Positions 23,972 to 32,473 of a stretch of DNA of 64,000 bases are shown piece by piece (position 1 is the stretch's first letter; each line of letters opens with the position of its first letter). Source of the stretch: JADCRZ01 sp037718865 (GTDB lineage Bacteria > Bacteroidota > Bacteroidia > Chitinophagales > Chitinophagaceae); assembly GCA_037718865.1 (NCBI GenBank), contig JBBJMP010000001.1, positions 496,001 through 560,000 on the forward strand. The letters are read 5' to 3'. The position numbers and the translations under genes were made by a program. A model generated the notes under the pieces. That model was not told the origin of the DNA. It was given only the letters and a program-made list of their open reading frames with translations, and did not search any database.

Positions 23972-25282
23972 CTAACTAATCCTCTTCACCTCCGCTCCTA
24001 TATTTATTAACCGTTCGTCGATGTGCTGATATCCTCTGTCTATCTGTTCAATATTCTGAATGATACTTCTACCTTCTGCGCTAAGGGCGGCGATTAACAG
24101 AGCAACACCGGCCCGGATGTCGGGACTACTCATCGTTATACCCCGGAGGTGCTGCTCCCTGCCCAATCCTATAACTGCTGCACGATGAGGATCGCATAGG
24201 ATGATCTGCGCACCCATATCAATGAGTTTATCCACAAAAAACAAACGGCTTTCAAACATTTTCTGGTGTATCAGAACGCTGCCTCTTGCCTGGGTGGCCA
24301 CTACCAGGATGATGCTTAACAAGTCGGGCGTAAATCCGGGCCAGGGGTGATCGTATATAGTCAGCACTGACCCATCCAGAAAGGTCTGGATCTCGTATAC
24401 ATCCTGCTCCGGAATATGAATGTCATCACCCCTGCATTCCATCTGTATGCCCAATTGCCTGAACTTGTCAGGGATTACGCCCAAGTATTGAAGACCGGCA
24501 TTTTTAATGGTAATATCGCTTTGGGTCATAGCCGCAAGACCTATGAAGGAACCAACCTCTATCATATCTGGCAACATACTGTGATCGGTTCCTCCAAGAT
24601 AATCACCTCCTTCAATAATAAGCATGTTACTGGCTATGCCACTGATCTTTGCTCCCATCCGGTTCAACATTTTACACAATTGCTGAATATAGGGCTCACA
24701 AGCTGCGTTATAAATCGTGGTGATGCCTTCAGCCATTACAGCAGCCATCACAATATTGGCTGTACCTGTAACAGATGGTTCATCCAGCAGCAGGAAGGTT
24801 CCTTTAAGCTTTGGTGCCTGCAAATGGAAAAAACCATCCCCGGCATGATAATCGAAGATGGCTCCCAGCTTCTCGAAGCCATTAATATGTGTATCGAGGT
24901 TACGCCTTCCGATTTTATCGCCCCCCGGCTTCGGTATAAAGGCCTTTTTGAATCTGGCCAGTAAAGGTCCGGCGAGCATGACGGAGCCCCGCAACCTACC
25001 GCTTTTTTTGCGGTATGCTTCGCTATGCAAGTAATCGATGTCTACGTTATCCGCCTGAAATATGCAGGTATCCCGTTGTGGCCGCTCAACCTTTACGCTC
25101 ATGTCTTGCAATAATTCAATCAACAGGTTAACGTCCACGATATCGGGAATGTTAGAAATGATCATCTTCTCCGGCGTAAGTAAAACCGCACTGATGATCT
25201 GAAGCGCTTCGTTTTTAGCACCTTGGGGAAAGATTGTTCCTTTGAGTTTTTTTCCACCTGTTACTTCAAATGAATGGCTCAT
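23972..25282 (-). CDS. murA: UDP-N-acetylglucosamine 1-carboxyvinyltransferase MurA, Cys-to-Asp variant
   Basis: A 436-residue EPSP-synthase-like enzyme that adds enolpyruvate to UDP-GlcNAc, the first committed step of peptidoglycan. It shows GAKNEALQII, the loop GSVMLAGPLLARF, and FIPKPGGDKIGRRNLDTHI. In the last, position 122 is Asp (codon 24919-24917) where most MurA have the Cys attacked by fosfomycin; the Asp form is active and fosfomycin-insensitive in other bacteria. ATG 25280-25282 (MSHSFEVTGG) is chosen over an upstream TTG frame. It is transcribed toward gmk, after the DUF4290 gene. Confidence 0.93.
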   Translation of the reverse strand: MSHSFEVTGGKKLKGTIFPQGAKNEALQIISAVLLTPEKMIISNIPDIVDVNLLIELLQDMSVKVERPQRDTCIFQADNVDIDYLHSEAYRKKSGRLRGSVMLAGPLLARFKKAFIPKPGGDKIGRRNLDTHINGFEKLGAIFDYHAGDGFFHLQAPKLKGTFLLLDEPSVTGTANIVMAAVMAEGITTIYNAACEPYIQQLCKMLNRMGAKISGIASNMLIIEGGDYLGGTDHSMLPDMIEVGSFIGLAAMTQSDITIKNAGLQYLGVIPDKFRQLGIQMECRGDDIHIPEQDVYEIQTFLDGSVLTIYDHPWPGFTPDLLSIILVVATQARGSVLIHQKMFESRLFFVDKLIDMGAQIILCDPHRAAVIGLGREQHLRGITMSSPDIRAGVALLIAALSAEGRSIIQNIEQIDRGYQHIDERLINIGAEVKRIS

Positions 25283-25384
25283 TGGAAAGGTCTTAGATAA
25301 TTTCAGGATTATATACAATAGCAAACCCTGGAGTAATGGACTACCCAGGGCTATTCAAAGAGTTATTGTTGCCTTAACCCTTTA

Positions 25385-26122
25385 TCAAAAACGCTTTTTG
25401 TTAAATTTGTTATTGCGATTATTGCCGTTTCCACTGCCCCTGTTATCCCGATTATCACGATTATCCATGCTGCGGTTACTGCGCGGCTGAAATTTAGGAT
25501 TCCGCTTATTCCGGTAATCACCATAGCTGCCCCTGTTATCCCTTTCCCTGTTTTCGTTGGGACGATAACTTTTTACATATGGGGTATTGGTAAATTCAAG
25601 CTGCCCTTCCGTAAGTATTGACAATTCACTTTGTATGGCGTCGTCATGCACGGTTTCTTTGTGCCAGTTGTTATAAGCCAGCTTCATATAATAAGCCACT
25701 GCATTGGCAAATCCGTTCCTTTTCTCGGGATTATCTTCCTTCAACGCCTTATTAATGATCAACTCCAGGTTTTTGCCCAGGTGCGAGAACTTGGGATAAC
25801 GTTTAGGATACTTTAACTGCATGGGTCCGGCCTTCAACGTTTCCTTGGTAGGGATAGGGTAAGGTGATTCAACTTCCAGTCTAAAGTCTGAAATCAGGAA
25901 CAGATGATCCCATAACTTATGGCGGAAGTCTTCTACGTTCTTAAGATGGGGGTTTAAAAATCCCATCAGTTCAATGACCGCATAGGCATTTTTTTGACGC
26001 TTTTCCTCATCTTCCAACGACATAAGATATTCGATCATTTTCTGAATATGCCGGCCATATTCCTTCATCATTAGGTGGTTCCTAGTGGTGTTGTATTCCA
26101 TCAACTCGAAAAATTTATTCAT
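25385..26122 (-). CDS. DUF4290 protein with Asn/Arg/Gly-rich tail
   Basis: A 245-residue protein of the DUF4290 family, seen mainly in Bacteroidota and with no known function. The N-terminal 165 residues (MEYNTTRNHLMMKEYGRHIQKMIEYLM and so on) are helical. The last 60 residues are a low-complexity tail with repeats such as NRDNRDNRG and NGNNRNNKF, ending KKRF, which is like disordered RNA-binding tails; that role is inference. It precedes murA in the same direction by about 100 bp, a pairing that suggests an envelope-linked or expression-coupled role. Confidence 0.8.
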   Translation of the reverse strand: MNKFFELMEYNTTRNHLMMKEYGRHIQKMIEYLMSLEDEEKRQKNAYAVIELMGFLNPHLKNVEDFRHKLWDHLFLISDFRLEVESPYPIPTKETLKAGPMQLKYPKRYPKFSHLGKNLELIINKALKEDNPEKRNGFANAVAYYMKLAYNNWHKETVHDDAIQSELSILTEGQLEFTNTPYVKSYRPNENRERDNRGSYGDYRNKRNPKFQPRSNRSMDNRDNRDNRGSGNGNNRNNKFNKKRF

Positions 26123-26341
26123 TCAAATGTAATAAAGACTTTTAAAAATAAAGATATGAAAGTGAAGAGCCTGTTAACTAAGCAATTACAATAAGATTTT
26201 AACATCAGGGAAGTATTGCCACTACTTATTTGCCAGCACCGTTGCCCGCGTTAAATCAGGATCTAAATATCAACCGTCAACCTCAAAGATACTGTTTTCA
26301 TTTGGCAGCGCTCCTGATTTTTGGCGGTATCCCAAAAATCT

Positions 26342-26373
26342 TTGCCAGGTAACGCGCCTCCTTTATACCTTTA
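26342..26373 (+). promoter_or_regulatory. Promoter giving a near-leaderless GT4 mRNA
   Basis: TTG (26342-26344), 21 nt, TACCTTTA (26366-26373), close to the phylum consensus. Transcription would begin about 7 nt further on, only a few nt before ATG 26382, leaving almost no leader. Confidence 0.5.
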
Positions 26374-26381
26374 TCCAAGAC

Positions 26382-27515
26382 ATGCGAGTAATCATCGAAG
26401 CCCGCTCATCAAAAAACGTTTTACCACGTCCAGTATTGTTCCTGATAAACCTGATGTTGGAGATTGCCCGTCAGCAACCCGCTGACGCATTTGTCATCTT
26501 AACCAATGAAACCCTGGCACTGACTAACTTACCTGTTAATGTAACGAACCGTTTGATAAAAACCGGACTTTTCAAATGGGTGGAGGATAAATGGTGGTAT
26601 AATCTGGGGCTTCCACAGCTATTAAAACGGCAAAAAGCAGACCTTTTTGTTACAATTGATAACACCCACATAAAGGGTTATAAAACCCCTTGTTGCCATT
26701 TCATAGTTAACTTACCCGCCGCTGGCCCGGGCTTTGCGAACGGTTACACACGCAAATGGAAACGTATCTATCATAATAACCAGGTTGCAGGAATATTACA
26801 AACAGCCGTTGCCATAATTACGTTTTCCGGGTATCATAAACGGATGTTAGTGGAGAAGTTTAAACTACCCCCTGAAAAATGTAATCATCTACGCCTTTGC
26901 TATCATAACACTCCTTTAAAATGGCCTGAAAAGGAAAGTATAAAGACCAGGTATTCCGGTGGCCTTGAATATTTTGTTTTCGCAGGGGATATTGATCAAC
27001 GTCACCTGCTGGTAGAATTGCTGAAGGCTTATGCTGAATTTAAGAGATGGCAAAAATCTAATATGCAATTGATCGTCACCGGTTCTGTTACCGCCTGGAC
27101 GCAACAGTTCCTCACCAAGCTGGCATACTTCAAATACCGGAACGACGTACATGTGATTCCTGACCCTACTGATGACATTTTAAAGGCCCTGATAGGGAGT
27201 GCCTACGCATTATTATACCCGGCCCTGAATGACCATTTTCCCGAAACTGTTCTATTAGCCATGCGGGCTGATGTACCGGTAATCGCCTCGCCGGTACCGG
27301 TTATTAAGGAACTGGCAAACTGTGCCGTTATTTATCCTGAGCCGGATAATGCCTCAGGGTTTGCTAAAAGTATGCAGGATATCTATAAAAATGAACGGTT
27401 ACGCGAAGACGTTATCCTGTCTGCACGAAATCATATGGAACAAGGCAAAAAGTATAATTTGGCAACCGTTTGCCGGAATTTACTCTGGCAGACTTTAGAC
27501 AAGAATTCATATTAA
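26382..27515 (+). CDS. GT4-type glycosyltransferase
   Basis: A 377-residue GT-B fold glycosyltransferase of the GT4/group 1 kind. The N-terminal half is divergent; the C-terminal nucleotide-sugar domain contains YFVFAGDIDQRHLLVELLKAY (start of the domain), VIPDPTDDILKALIGSAYALLYPALNDHFPETVLLAMRADVPVIASPVPVIKEL, which is the family ExxG/E-type donor site (here SLNDHFPETVLLAMR-like). Donor and acceptor are unknown. It heads a plus-strand run followed by gldC (20 bp), yqeY and cvpA. No transmembrane segment. Confidence 0.8.
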   Translation: MRVIIEARSSKNVLPRPVLFLINLMLEIARQQPADAFVILTNETLALTNLPVNVTNRLIKTGLFKWVEDKWWYNLGLPQLLKRQKADLFVTIDNTHIKGYKTPCCHFIVNLPAAGPGFANGYTRKWKRIYHNNQVAGILQTAVAIITFSGYHKRMLVEKFKLPPEKCNHLRLCYHNTPLKWPEKESIKTRYSGGLEYFVFAGDIDQRHLLVELLKAYAEFKRWQKSNMQLIVTGSVTAWTQQFLTKLAYFKYRNDVHVIPDPTDDILKALIGSAYALLYPALNDHFPETVLLAMRADVPVIASPVPVIKELANCAVIYPEPDNASGFAKSMQDIYKNERLREDVILSARNHMEQGKKYNLATVCRNLLWQTLDKNSY

Positions 27516-27535
27516 CTTTGCGCAACATTAAATTT

Positions 27536-27883
27536 ATGACAAAATCAACGATTCACATTGATATACAATTAGACAAAGATAAAGTAGCCGAAGAAATCCA
27601 TTGGGTAGCCAGCGACAGTGCCGCTGATATGAACCAAAGGGCAAAAGCCATGATGCTTTCCTTTTGGGATGGCGCTGATAAGTCAGCTTTGCGTATTGAC
27701 CTTTGGACCAAAGACATGATGGTGGATGAGATGGGCGATTTTTTTTACCAGAGTTTAATGGCGATGGCGGAAACATATAAACGTGCCACCCGTGATTCGG
27801 AACTAATGGAAGAGATCAGGCAATTTGCTGGTGCTTTTTATACTAAGTTCAGGAAACAGCAATTAGAAAAGAATAAGGCATAA
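27536..27883 (+). CDS. gldC: Gliding motility protein GldC
   Basis: A 115-residue soluble GldC homologue. The family block is clear: IDLDKDKVAEEIHW-like start, KAMMLSFWDGADKSALRIDLWTKDMMVDEMGDFFYQSL, then AETYKRATRD. In gliding Bacteroidota GldC aids the motility/type IX secretion apparatus, but it also occurs in non-gliding species, so motility is not shown. ATG 27536 is chosen over an upstream start within the GT4 gene end. It is separated by 27 bp from yqeY. Confidence 0.88.
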   Translation: MTKSTIHIDIQLDKDKVAEEIHWVASDSAADMNQRAKAMMLSFWDGADKSALRIDLWTKDMMVDEMGDFFYQSLMAMAETYKRATRDSELMEEIRQFAGAFYTKFRKQQLEKNKA

Positions 27884-27910
27884 TATTTATCAAAAATTAT
27901 TTTAAATTGA

Positions 27911-28369
27911 ATGGCTATGGGTCTTGAACAAACGATAATGGCAGAAATGAAAAAGGCCATGCTGGCTAAAGATGAAAAAACATTAAGGGCGGTAAGAGCT
28001 ATCAAGGCCGCAATCATACTGGCTAAAACGGCAGAAGGTGCCCACGGTGAATTGAAGGAGGAGGATGAGGTGAAGATGTTGCAGAAACTGGTTAAGCAAC
28101 GTAAAGACTCATTGACTATTTTTCAAGAGCAGAACCGGCCTGAGCTTGCACAAAAAGAACAGGAAGAGATAGATGTGATCGAACAGTATTTGCCCCGGCA
28201 GCTAAGTGCAGACGAATTAAAAGAACGTCTTACCCGGATCATTGAAGAAACAGGAGCACGTTCTCCTGCTGACATGGGAAAGGTGATGGGCCTGGCTACC
28301 CGGCAACTGGCCGGTGTTGCGGAAGGAAAGGCAATAAGTGCTGCTGTTAAAGAATTACTTTTAAAATGA
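27911..28369 (+). CDS. GatB/YqeY domain protein
   Basis: A 152-residue YqeY-like protein, related to the C-terminal tail domain of GatB that binds tRNA. Visible are KAMLAKDEKTLRAVRAIKAAI, LQKLVKQRKDSLTIFQEQNRPELA and IEQYLPRQLSADEL, ending KVMGLATRQLAGVAEGKAIS. Its exact role is unclear, possibly in tRNA-dependent amidation or quality control. It follows gldC by 27 bp and is followed by a 105-bp inverted repeat. Confidence 0.88.
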   Translation: MAMGLEQTIMAEMKKAMLAKDEKTLRAVRAIKAAIILAKTAEGAHGELKEEDEVKMLQKLVKQRKDSLTIFQEQNRPELAQKEQEEIDVIEQYLPRQLSADELKERLTRIIEETGARSPADMGKVMGLATRQLAGVAEGKAISAAVKELLLK

Positions 28370-28370
28370 T

Positions 28371-28475
28371 CTGAAGGCAGTTTAAAAGTTTCAGGTTTAA
28401 AGTTTTCTTTAATTAATTGACTCTACGAATTGATAGAGCAGTTGCCTTGAAAAACTTTAAACCTTAAACCTTAAA
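28371..28475. repeat. Nested inverted repeat containing AACCTTAAACCTTAAA
   Basis: GGTTTAAAGTTTTC (28394-28407) pairs with GAAAAACTTTAAACC (28449-28463) with one bulged base; CTCTA and TAGAG (about 28420-28436) form an inner stem. The start CTGAAGGCAGTTTAA and the end CTTAAACCTTAAA recur in the repeat at 57924-58030. It lies between yqeY and cvpA. No functional role is evident. Confidence 0.7.
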
Positions 28476-28519
28476 TACAACTGTCATTATCTCTTAACCG
28501 CATCCTTAATTACCATGCA

Positions 28520-29065
28520 ATGACCATAGATGTTGTATTTGCCATAATTATGCTGATGGCAGTTATTAAAGGTTATCAAAAGGGATTCATCGTGGCAGTG
28601 TTTTCAGTTATTGCACTTTTCGCTGGTTTGGTAGCGGCAATCAAGTTTTCCACCTTTGCTGCGGACTGGCTTAAAAATTCGGTGAACGTATCAGCCAAAT
28701 GGCTACCTGTTGTTTCATTTGTGTTAGTGTTTTTACTGGCGGTTCTATTGGTGAGACTGGGCGCAAAAATTATTGAAAAGACGGCGGAATTTGCCATGTT
28801 GGGTTGGATCAACAGACTCGCGGGAATTGTTCTATACGCTCTACTTTATACGCTGGTGTTCAGTGTAATACTGTTTTATGCAGAAAAGATCGGGCTGTTA
28901 GGCGAAGCAACGATTATCGATTCCAAAACAGCGCATATTATCCGGCCTCTGGGGCCCTGGGCCATTGATGCGATTGGTTCTGTTATGCCTTTTTTCAAGA
29001 ATATGTTCCATGATCTGGGAGCCTTTTTTGAAACCATACCCATGCCTGAAAAATCGAAATCCTAA
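28520..29065 (+). CDS. cvpA: CvpA family membrane protein
   Basis: A 181-residue membrane protein with four hydrophobic helices (about 2-20, 28-48, 62-82, 100-123) in the CvpA/colicin V production family. The opening IDVVFAIIMLMAVIKGYQKGFIVAVFSVIALFAGLVAA is typical, with the conserved GxxKGF motif. Function is not settled; in other bacteria it affects envelope robustness. The C-terminus is a short amphipathic tail. It follows yqeY after the repeat at 28371-28475, ATG 28520. Confidence 0.82.
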   Translation: MTIDVVFAIIMLMAVIKGYQKGFIVAVFSVIALFAGLVAAIKFSTFAADWLKNSVNVSAKWLPVVSFVLVFLLAVLLVRLGAKIIEKTAEFAMLGWINRLAGIVLYALLYTLVFSVILFYAEKIGLLGEATIIDSKTAHIIRPLGPWAIDAIGSVMPFFKNMFHDLGAFFETIPMPEKSKS

Positions 29066-29292
29066 TCGTTTTTAGTGCATAATAATTAACGGCCACGGCC
29101 TTATCGTTTGTAATACCGGTCTATTTTATCTCCGGCTACTGCTCTTATGTTTGGGTTAACGGGTAAGATAAGTCAGGAATTATTCATTTACTTTGTACAA
29201 TCGGATAGGTTTAATCTATGACAGTAAATACATTTTGAGCCAAATCAATTATTTTAGCAAATAAAACAACTGAAGTATTTTAAATACGAAGG

Positions 29293-30069
29293 ATGAATTA
29301 CGAAATCAAACAGCAGGAGAAGTTCAAGTACATCGAAGAAGGAGATGGTGAACCCCTGTTGTTATTACACGGCTTATTTGGTGCGTTAAGCAACTTCGTG
29401 GATTTAATCGAGTTTTTTCGCTGTCACTACAAAGTGATAGTGCCTATTTTGCCATTGTTTGACCTGGATATCCTGCATACTTCTGTTGGGGGGCTCGAAA
29501 AGTACGTATATAAATTTATAGAAGCAAGAAACTACCGTAATATTCATTTGCTCGGTAATTCGCTGGGCGGCCATGTAGGCTTACTTCATGCGTTAAGACA
29601 TCCCGAACGCATAAGGTCACTCACATTAACAGGCAGTTCGGGGCTGTTCGAAAATGGCATGGGCGATACATATCCTAAACGGGGCGACTACGAATACATA
29701 CGAAAGAAGACTGAACTTACGTTCTATGATCCTACATTAGCTTCCAAGGAATTGGTTGATGAAGTATACGAAATAGTTAACAGCCGAATAAAGGTTATAA
29801 AGATTATCGCTTTGGCCAAAAGCGCAATAAGAAACAACCTGGGAGAGGAAATTAGCCAAATCAGGCAACCTACACTATTGGTTTGGGGTAACAATGATAC
29901 CATCACTCCACCATTTGTAGGCCATGAATTCAATAAACTGATTCCAAATAGCGAACTTCATTTTATTGACAAGTGTGGCCATGCGCCGATGATGGAAGTG
30001 CCTGAGGAGTTTAACCGCATCTTATTTAAATTTTTGACAAAACTCAATGAGTCTGCAGCGGTGGCGTAA
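29293..30069 (+). CDS. Alpha/beta hydrolase
   Basis: A 258-residue alpha/beta-hydrolase. The oxyanion motif LLLLHGLFG (about 22-30), the nucleophile elbow HLLGNSLGGHVG (Ser at about 93), acid NNDTITPP (Asp at about 199) and GHAPMMEVPEEF (His) are all present. Length and fold agree with small esterases or lipases of this superfamily; substrate is unknown. A 227-bp upstream gap has no other gene. It is followed 32 bp later by the CBS-domain gene in the same direction. Confidence 0.82.
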   Translation: MNYEIKQQEKFKYIEEGDGEPLLLLHGLFGALSNFVDLIEFFRCHYKVIVPILPLFDLDILHTSVGGLEKYVYKFIEARNYRNIHLLGNSLGGHVGLLHALRHPERIRSLTLTGSSGLFENGMGDTYPKRGDYEYIRKKTELTFYDPTLASKELVDEVYEIVNSRIKVIKIIALAKSAIRNNLGEEISQIRQPTLLVWGNNDTITPPFVGHEFNKLIPNSELHFIDKCGHAPMMEVPEEFNRILFKFLTKLNESAAVA

Positions 30070-30101
30070 GTTTTGCCGTCTAATAAAAAAACCCGCAACC
30101 T

Positions 30102-30764
30102 GTGTTAAATAAGGACTTGATATCAGCTTCACTCCCCACTCTTTCCATGACGGATACCGTTTTCCGGGCTTTACAGCTTATGGCTGATTATCATGTAAGT
30201 CACCTTCCCGTAATCACTGACGATAAATATATAGGCCTGGTAAATGAAAGTGAATTACTCAATGTTGATGATGATACTAACCTGCTTGAAAAATTTCAAT
30301 CCGATTTTACTGGTTTATCCGTAAATGCCAACGTGCATGTTGTTGAAGCTGCCCGGTTAGTCAATGAATACGTATTAAGTATCATGCCGGTGGTTGATAA
30401 CGACGCTAACTGGGTAGGTGCTATTACGGCAACTGACCTGTTAAAATATATCGGAAGAATGTGTGGGATCGATCAACCGGGTGGATTGATTGTTCTGGAA
30501 CTTGAAAAGACGCAGTTTTCTTTTTCGCAGATCAGTAAACTGGTAGAAACAAATGATGCCTACATCACCCAGCTAAACACGCAATTTGATAAAAACCTCG
30601 GTATTCTATATGTAACCTTAAAGATTAATAAGTTCGAAATTTCCGATATTGTGGCTACCTTTCAACGTTATGAATACTCTGTCAAATATTATTTTGGAGA
30701 GGAATTATATGAGAATGAGTTGAAAAATAATTACGACCACTTAATGAATTATCTCAATATTTAA
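30102..30764 (+). CDS. CBS-pair protein with C-terminal ACT-like domain
   Basis: A 220-residue cytosolic protein with two CBS motifs (first at about 10-60 with PTLSMTDTVFRALQLMADYHVSHLPVI, second at about 65-125 with VHVVEAARLVNEYVLSIMPVVDNDANWVGAITATDLLKYIG) followed by an ACT-like beta-alpha segment (GLIVLELEKTQFSFSQISKLV and so on). CBS pairs sense adenine nucleotides. The start is GTG at 30102; no ATG is near. It lies between the hydrolase and the POTRA outer membrane protein genes; the combination suggests regulation, but there is no direct link to function. Confidence 0.8.
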   Translation: MLNKDLISASLPTLSMTDTVFRALQLMADYHVSHLPVITDDKYIGLVNESELLNVDDDTNLLEKFQSDFTGLSVNANVHVVEAARLVNEYVLSIMPVVDNDANWVGAITATDLLKYIGRMCGIDQPGGLIVLELEKTQFSFSQISKLVETNDAYITQLNTQFDKNLGILYVTLKINKFEISDIVATFQRYEYSVKYYFGEELYENELKNNYDHLMNYLNI

Positions 30765-30817
30765 AGATAAACCGATAACCCCTTTTAAAACTTAATCGAA
30801 AGTAGAAGGTGATATAA

Positions 30818-32320
30818 ATGTATAACAAGGGGAAGAAATATTATCTGGCAATAACGGTTTGTCTTTTATTACAGATGCTGCTCTATGCTCAACCTGGTAC
30901 GGTTGAAATGCCATACGACAATACAGCCTCCCTGGAGCAGATCATGGCTCAAACCGATACATCTACCAGGCAAAGCCTTTTCATCATCAGCGAAATATTC
31001 ATCACCGGCGACCGGAAAACAAAATCATATATCATAGAACGTGAAATTCCCTTTAAACGGGGCGATTCCCTAAACCTCACTGCGCTGGTAAATAAATTTG
31101 ACATGGCCCGGCGGCAGCTGATGAATACGCGGTTATTTAACGACGTAACTGTATCTCTGAAAGGGTTTAAGGGTTATCTTGTAGATATCCAGGTGGATGT
31201 CAAGGAACGATGGTACTTATTTCCGATACCGTACATTAAACCAGTAGACAGGAACCTCGCTGAATGGGCAAAACAGGGTTATGGCCTTCAACGGGTTAAT
31301 TATGGGGCCAAACTTTCCTTTCATAATTTTACCGGTCGTAATGATAAGCTAAAACTCTGGTTTATTACAGGTTATACACGTCAGATCCAGTTTTCTTATG
31401 AGCAGCCAAATGCAGACAAGTCTTTAAAGCATGGCTATGGGATCAATGTATCCTATGCCACAGCGAAGGAGATTAATCACCAAACGGAAAATAACGAACA
31501 GCAATTTATTCCCTTCGACAATTCGATAACCATATCTGATTTAACAAGAAGTTTGTTTAAGGGACAGATATTAAATGAACAGGTTAACGTAGCGGTTAGT
31601 TATAGCTACCGTCCTGCCATCCGGACCAGGCACCTTGTACGTTTAAGTTATAATAAAAACAGGATTGATGATGTTGTAGCCGTTATTAATCCAAAATATT
31701 TTAATAACGGAAAACTAAACTTGTCTTACCCGGAATTAAGTTATGCCATTGAGTATAATAATATTGATTTTATTGCTTATCCCTTAAAAGGTTTTATCGG
31801 CGACGTAAGTATTGCAAGAAAAGGAATAAATGCCGATATGAATATGTGGCAACTAAACGCCAAGGGTCTCAAAGGCTGGCAATTAGCCCGGAAAAGTTAT
31901 TTTGGAATCCAGGGAAACCTTGTAGTTAAGCTGCCCTTTGATCAGCCATACTATAATCATCGCTTGTTTGGTTATGGTGATTTATATTTAAGAGGATTGG
32001 AAAATTACGTGATAGATGGTGTTGCTGCAGTCATGATCCGCAATACTTTCCGAAGTCAAATAGCCAAATTTAACCTTCCCATCATGTTTTCCAAGTCGCA
32101 TGACCATATTCCTTTCCGTATGTTTTTAAAAGCTTACGGTGACATGGGCTATTCACATAATGCTAATTTTCCTCAAAATTCACTGGTAAACCGCATGTTA
32201 TATACTGCAGGTGCAGGAATAGATATAGTTACCTTATACGATGTTGCTTTCCGCTTTGAATACAGTTTTAATCAATTAGGACAAAAGGGATTATTTTTAC
32301 ATTTCAAAAATGATTTTTGA
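30818..32320 (+). CDS. POTRA-domain outer membrane beta-barrel protein (BamA/TamA-like)
   Basis: A 500-residue exported outer membrane protein. A signal peptide (about residues 1-26, ending YAQPG) precedes one POTRA-like domain (SLFIISEIFITGDRKTKSYIIEREIPFKRGDSLNL through FNDVTVSLKGFKGYLVDIQVDVKERWYLFPIPYI) and a C-terminal barrel with alternating hydrophobic strands ending in a terminal Phe (FKNDF), the usual barrel sorting signal. It is much shorter than the BamA at 35275 and could be a TamA/Omp85-type assembly factor or a secretion pore. A tandem downstream gene is nadK after 153 bp. Confidence 0.8.
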   Translation: MYNKGKKYYLAITVCLLLQMLLYAQPGTVEMPYDNTASLEQIMAQTDTSTRQSLFIISEIFITGDRKTKSYIIEREIPFKRGDSLNLTALVNKFDMARRQLMNTRLFNDVTVSLKGFKGYLVDIQVDVKERWYLFPIPYIKPVDRNLAEWAKQGYGLQRVNYGAKLSFHNFTGRNDKLKLWFITGYTRQIQFSYEQPNADKSLKHGYGINVSYATAKEINHQTENNEQQFIPFDNSITISDLTRSLFKGQILNEQVNVAVSYSYRPAIRTRHLVRLSYNKNRIDDVVAVINPKYFNNGKLNLSYPELSYAIEYNNIDFIAYPLKGFIGDVSIARKGINADMNMWQLNAKGLKGWQLARKSYFGIQGNLVVKLPFDQPYYNHRLFGYGDLYLRGLENYVIDGVAAVMIRNTFRSQIAKFNLPIMFSKSHDHIPFRMFLKAYGDMGYSHNANFPQNSLVNRMLYTAGAGIDIVTLYDVAFRFEYSFNQLGQKGLFLHFKNDF

Positions 32321-32473
32321 TTCAGATCCGGACGCATCTGAACCTTCCGTCTGGGTGACAAATTGCGCTAAGCGCATTTCATTTTTTGCAATCTTCGAGA
32401 TCATACAAAAAAATGGACATTCGGCAACGGCCTGTGCAGGCAAAGTTGCGCCAATAGCATTAAAACAAATAGT

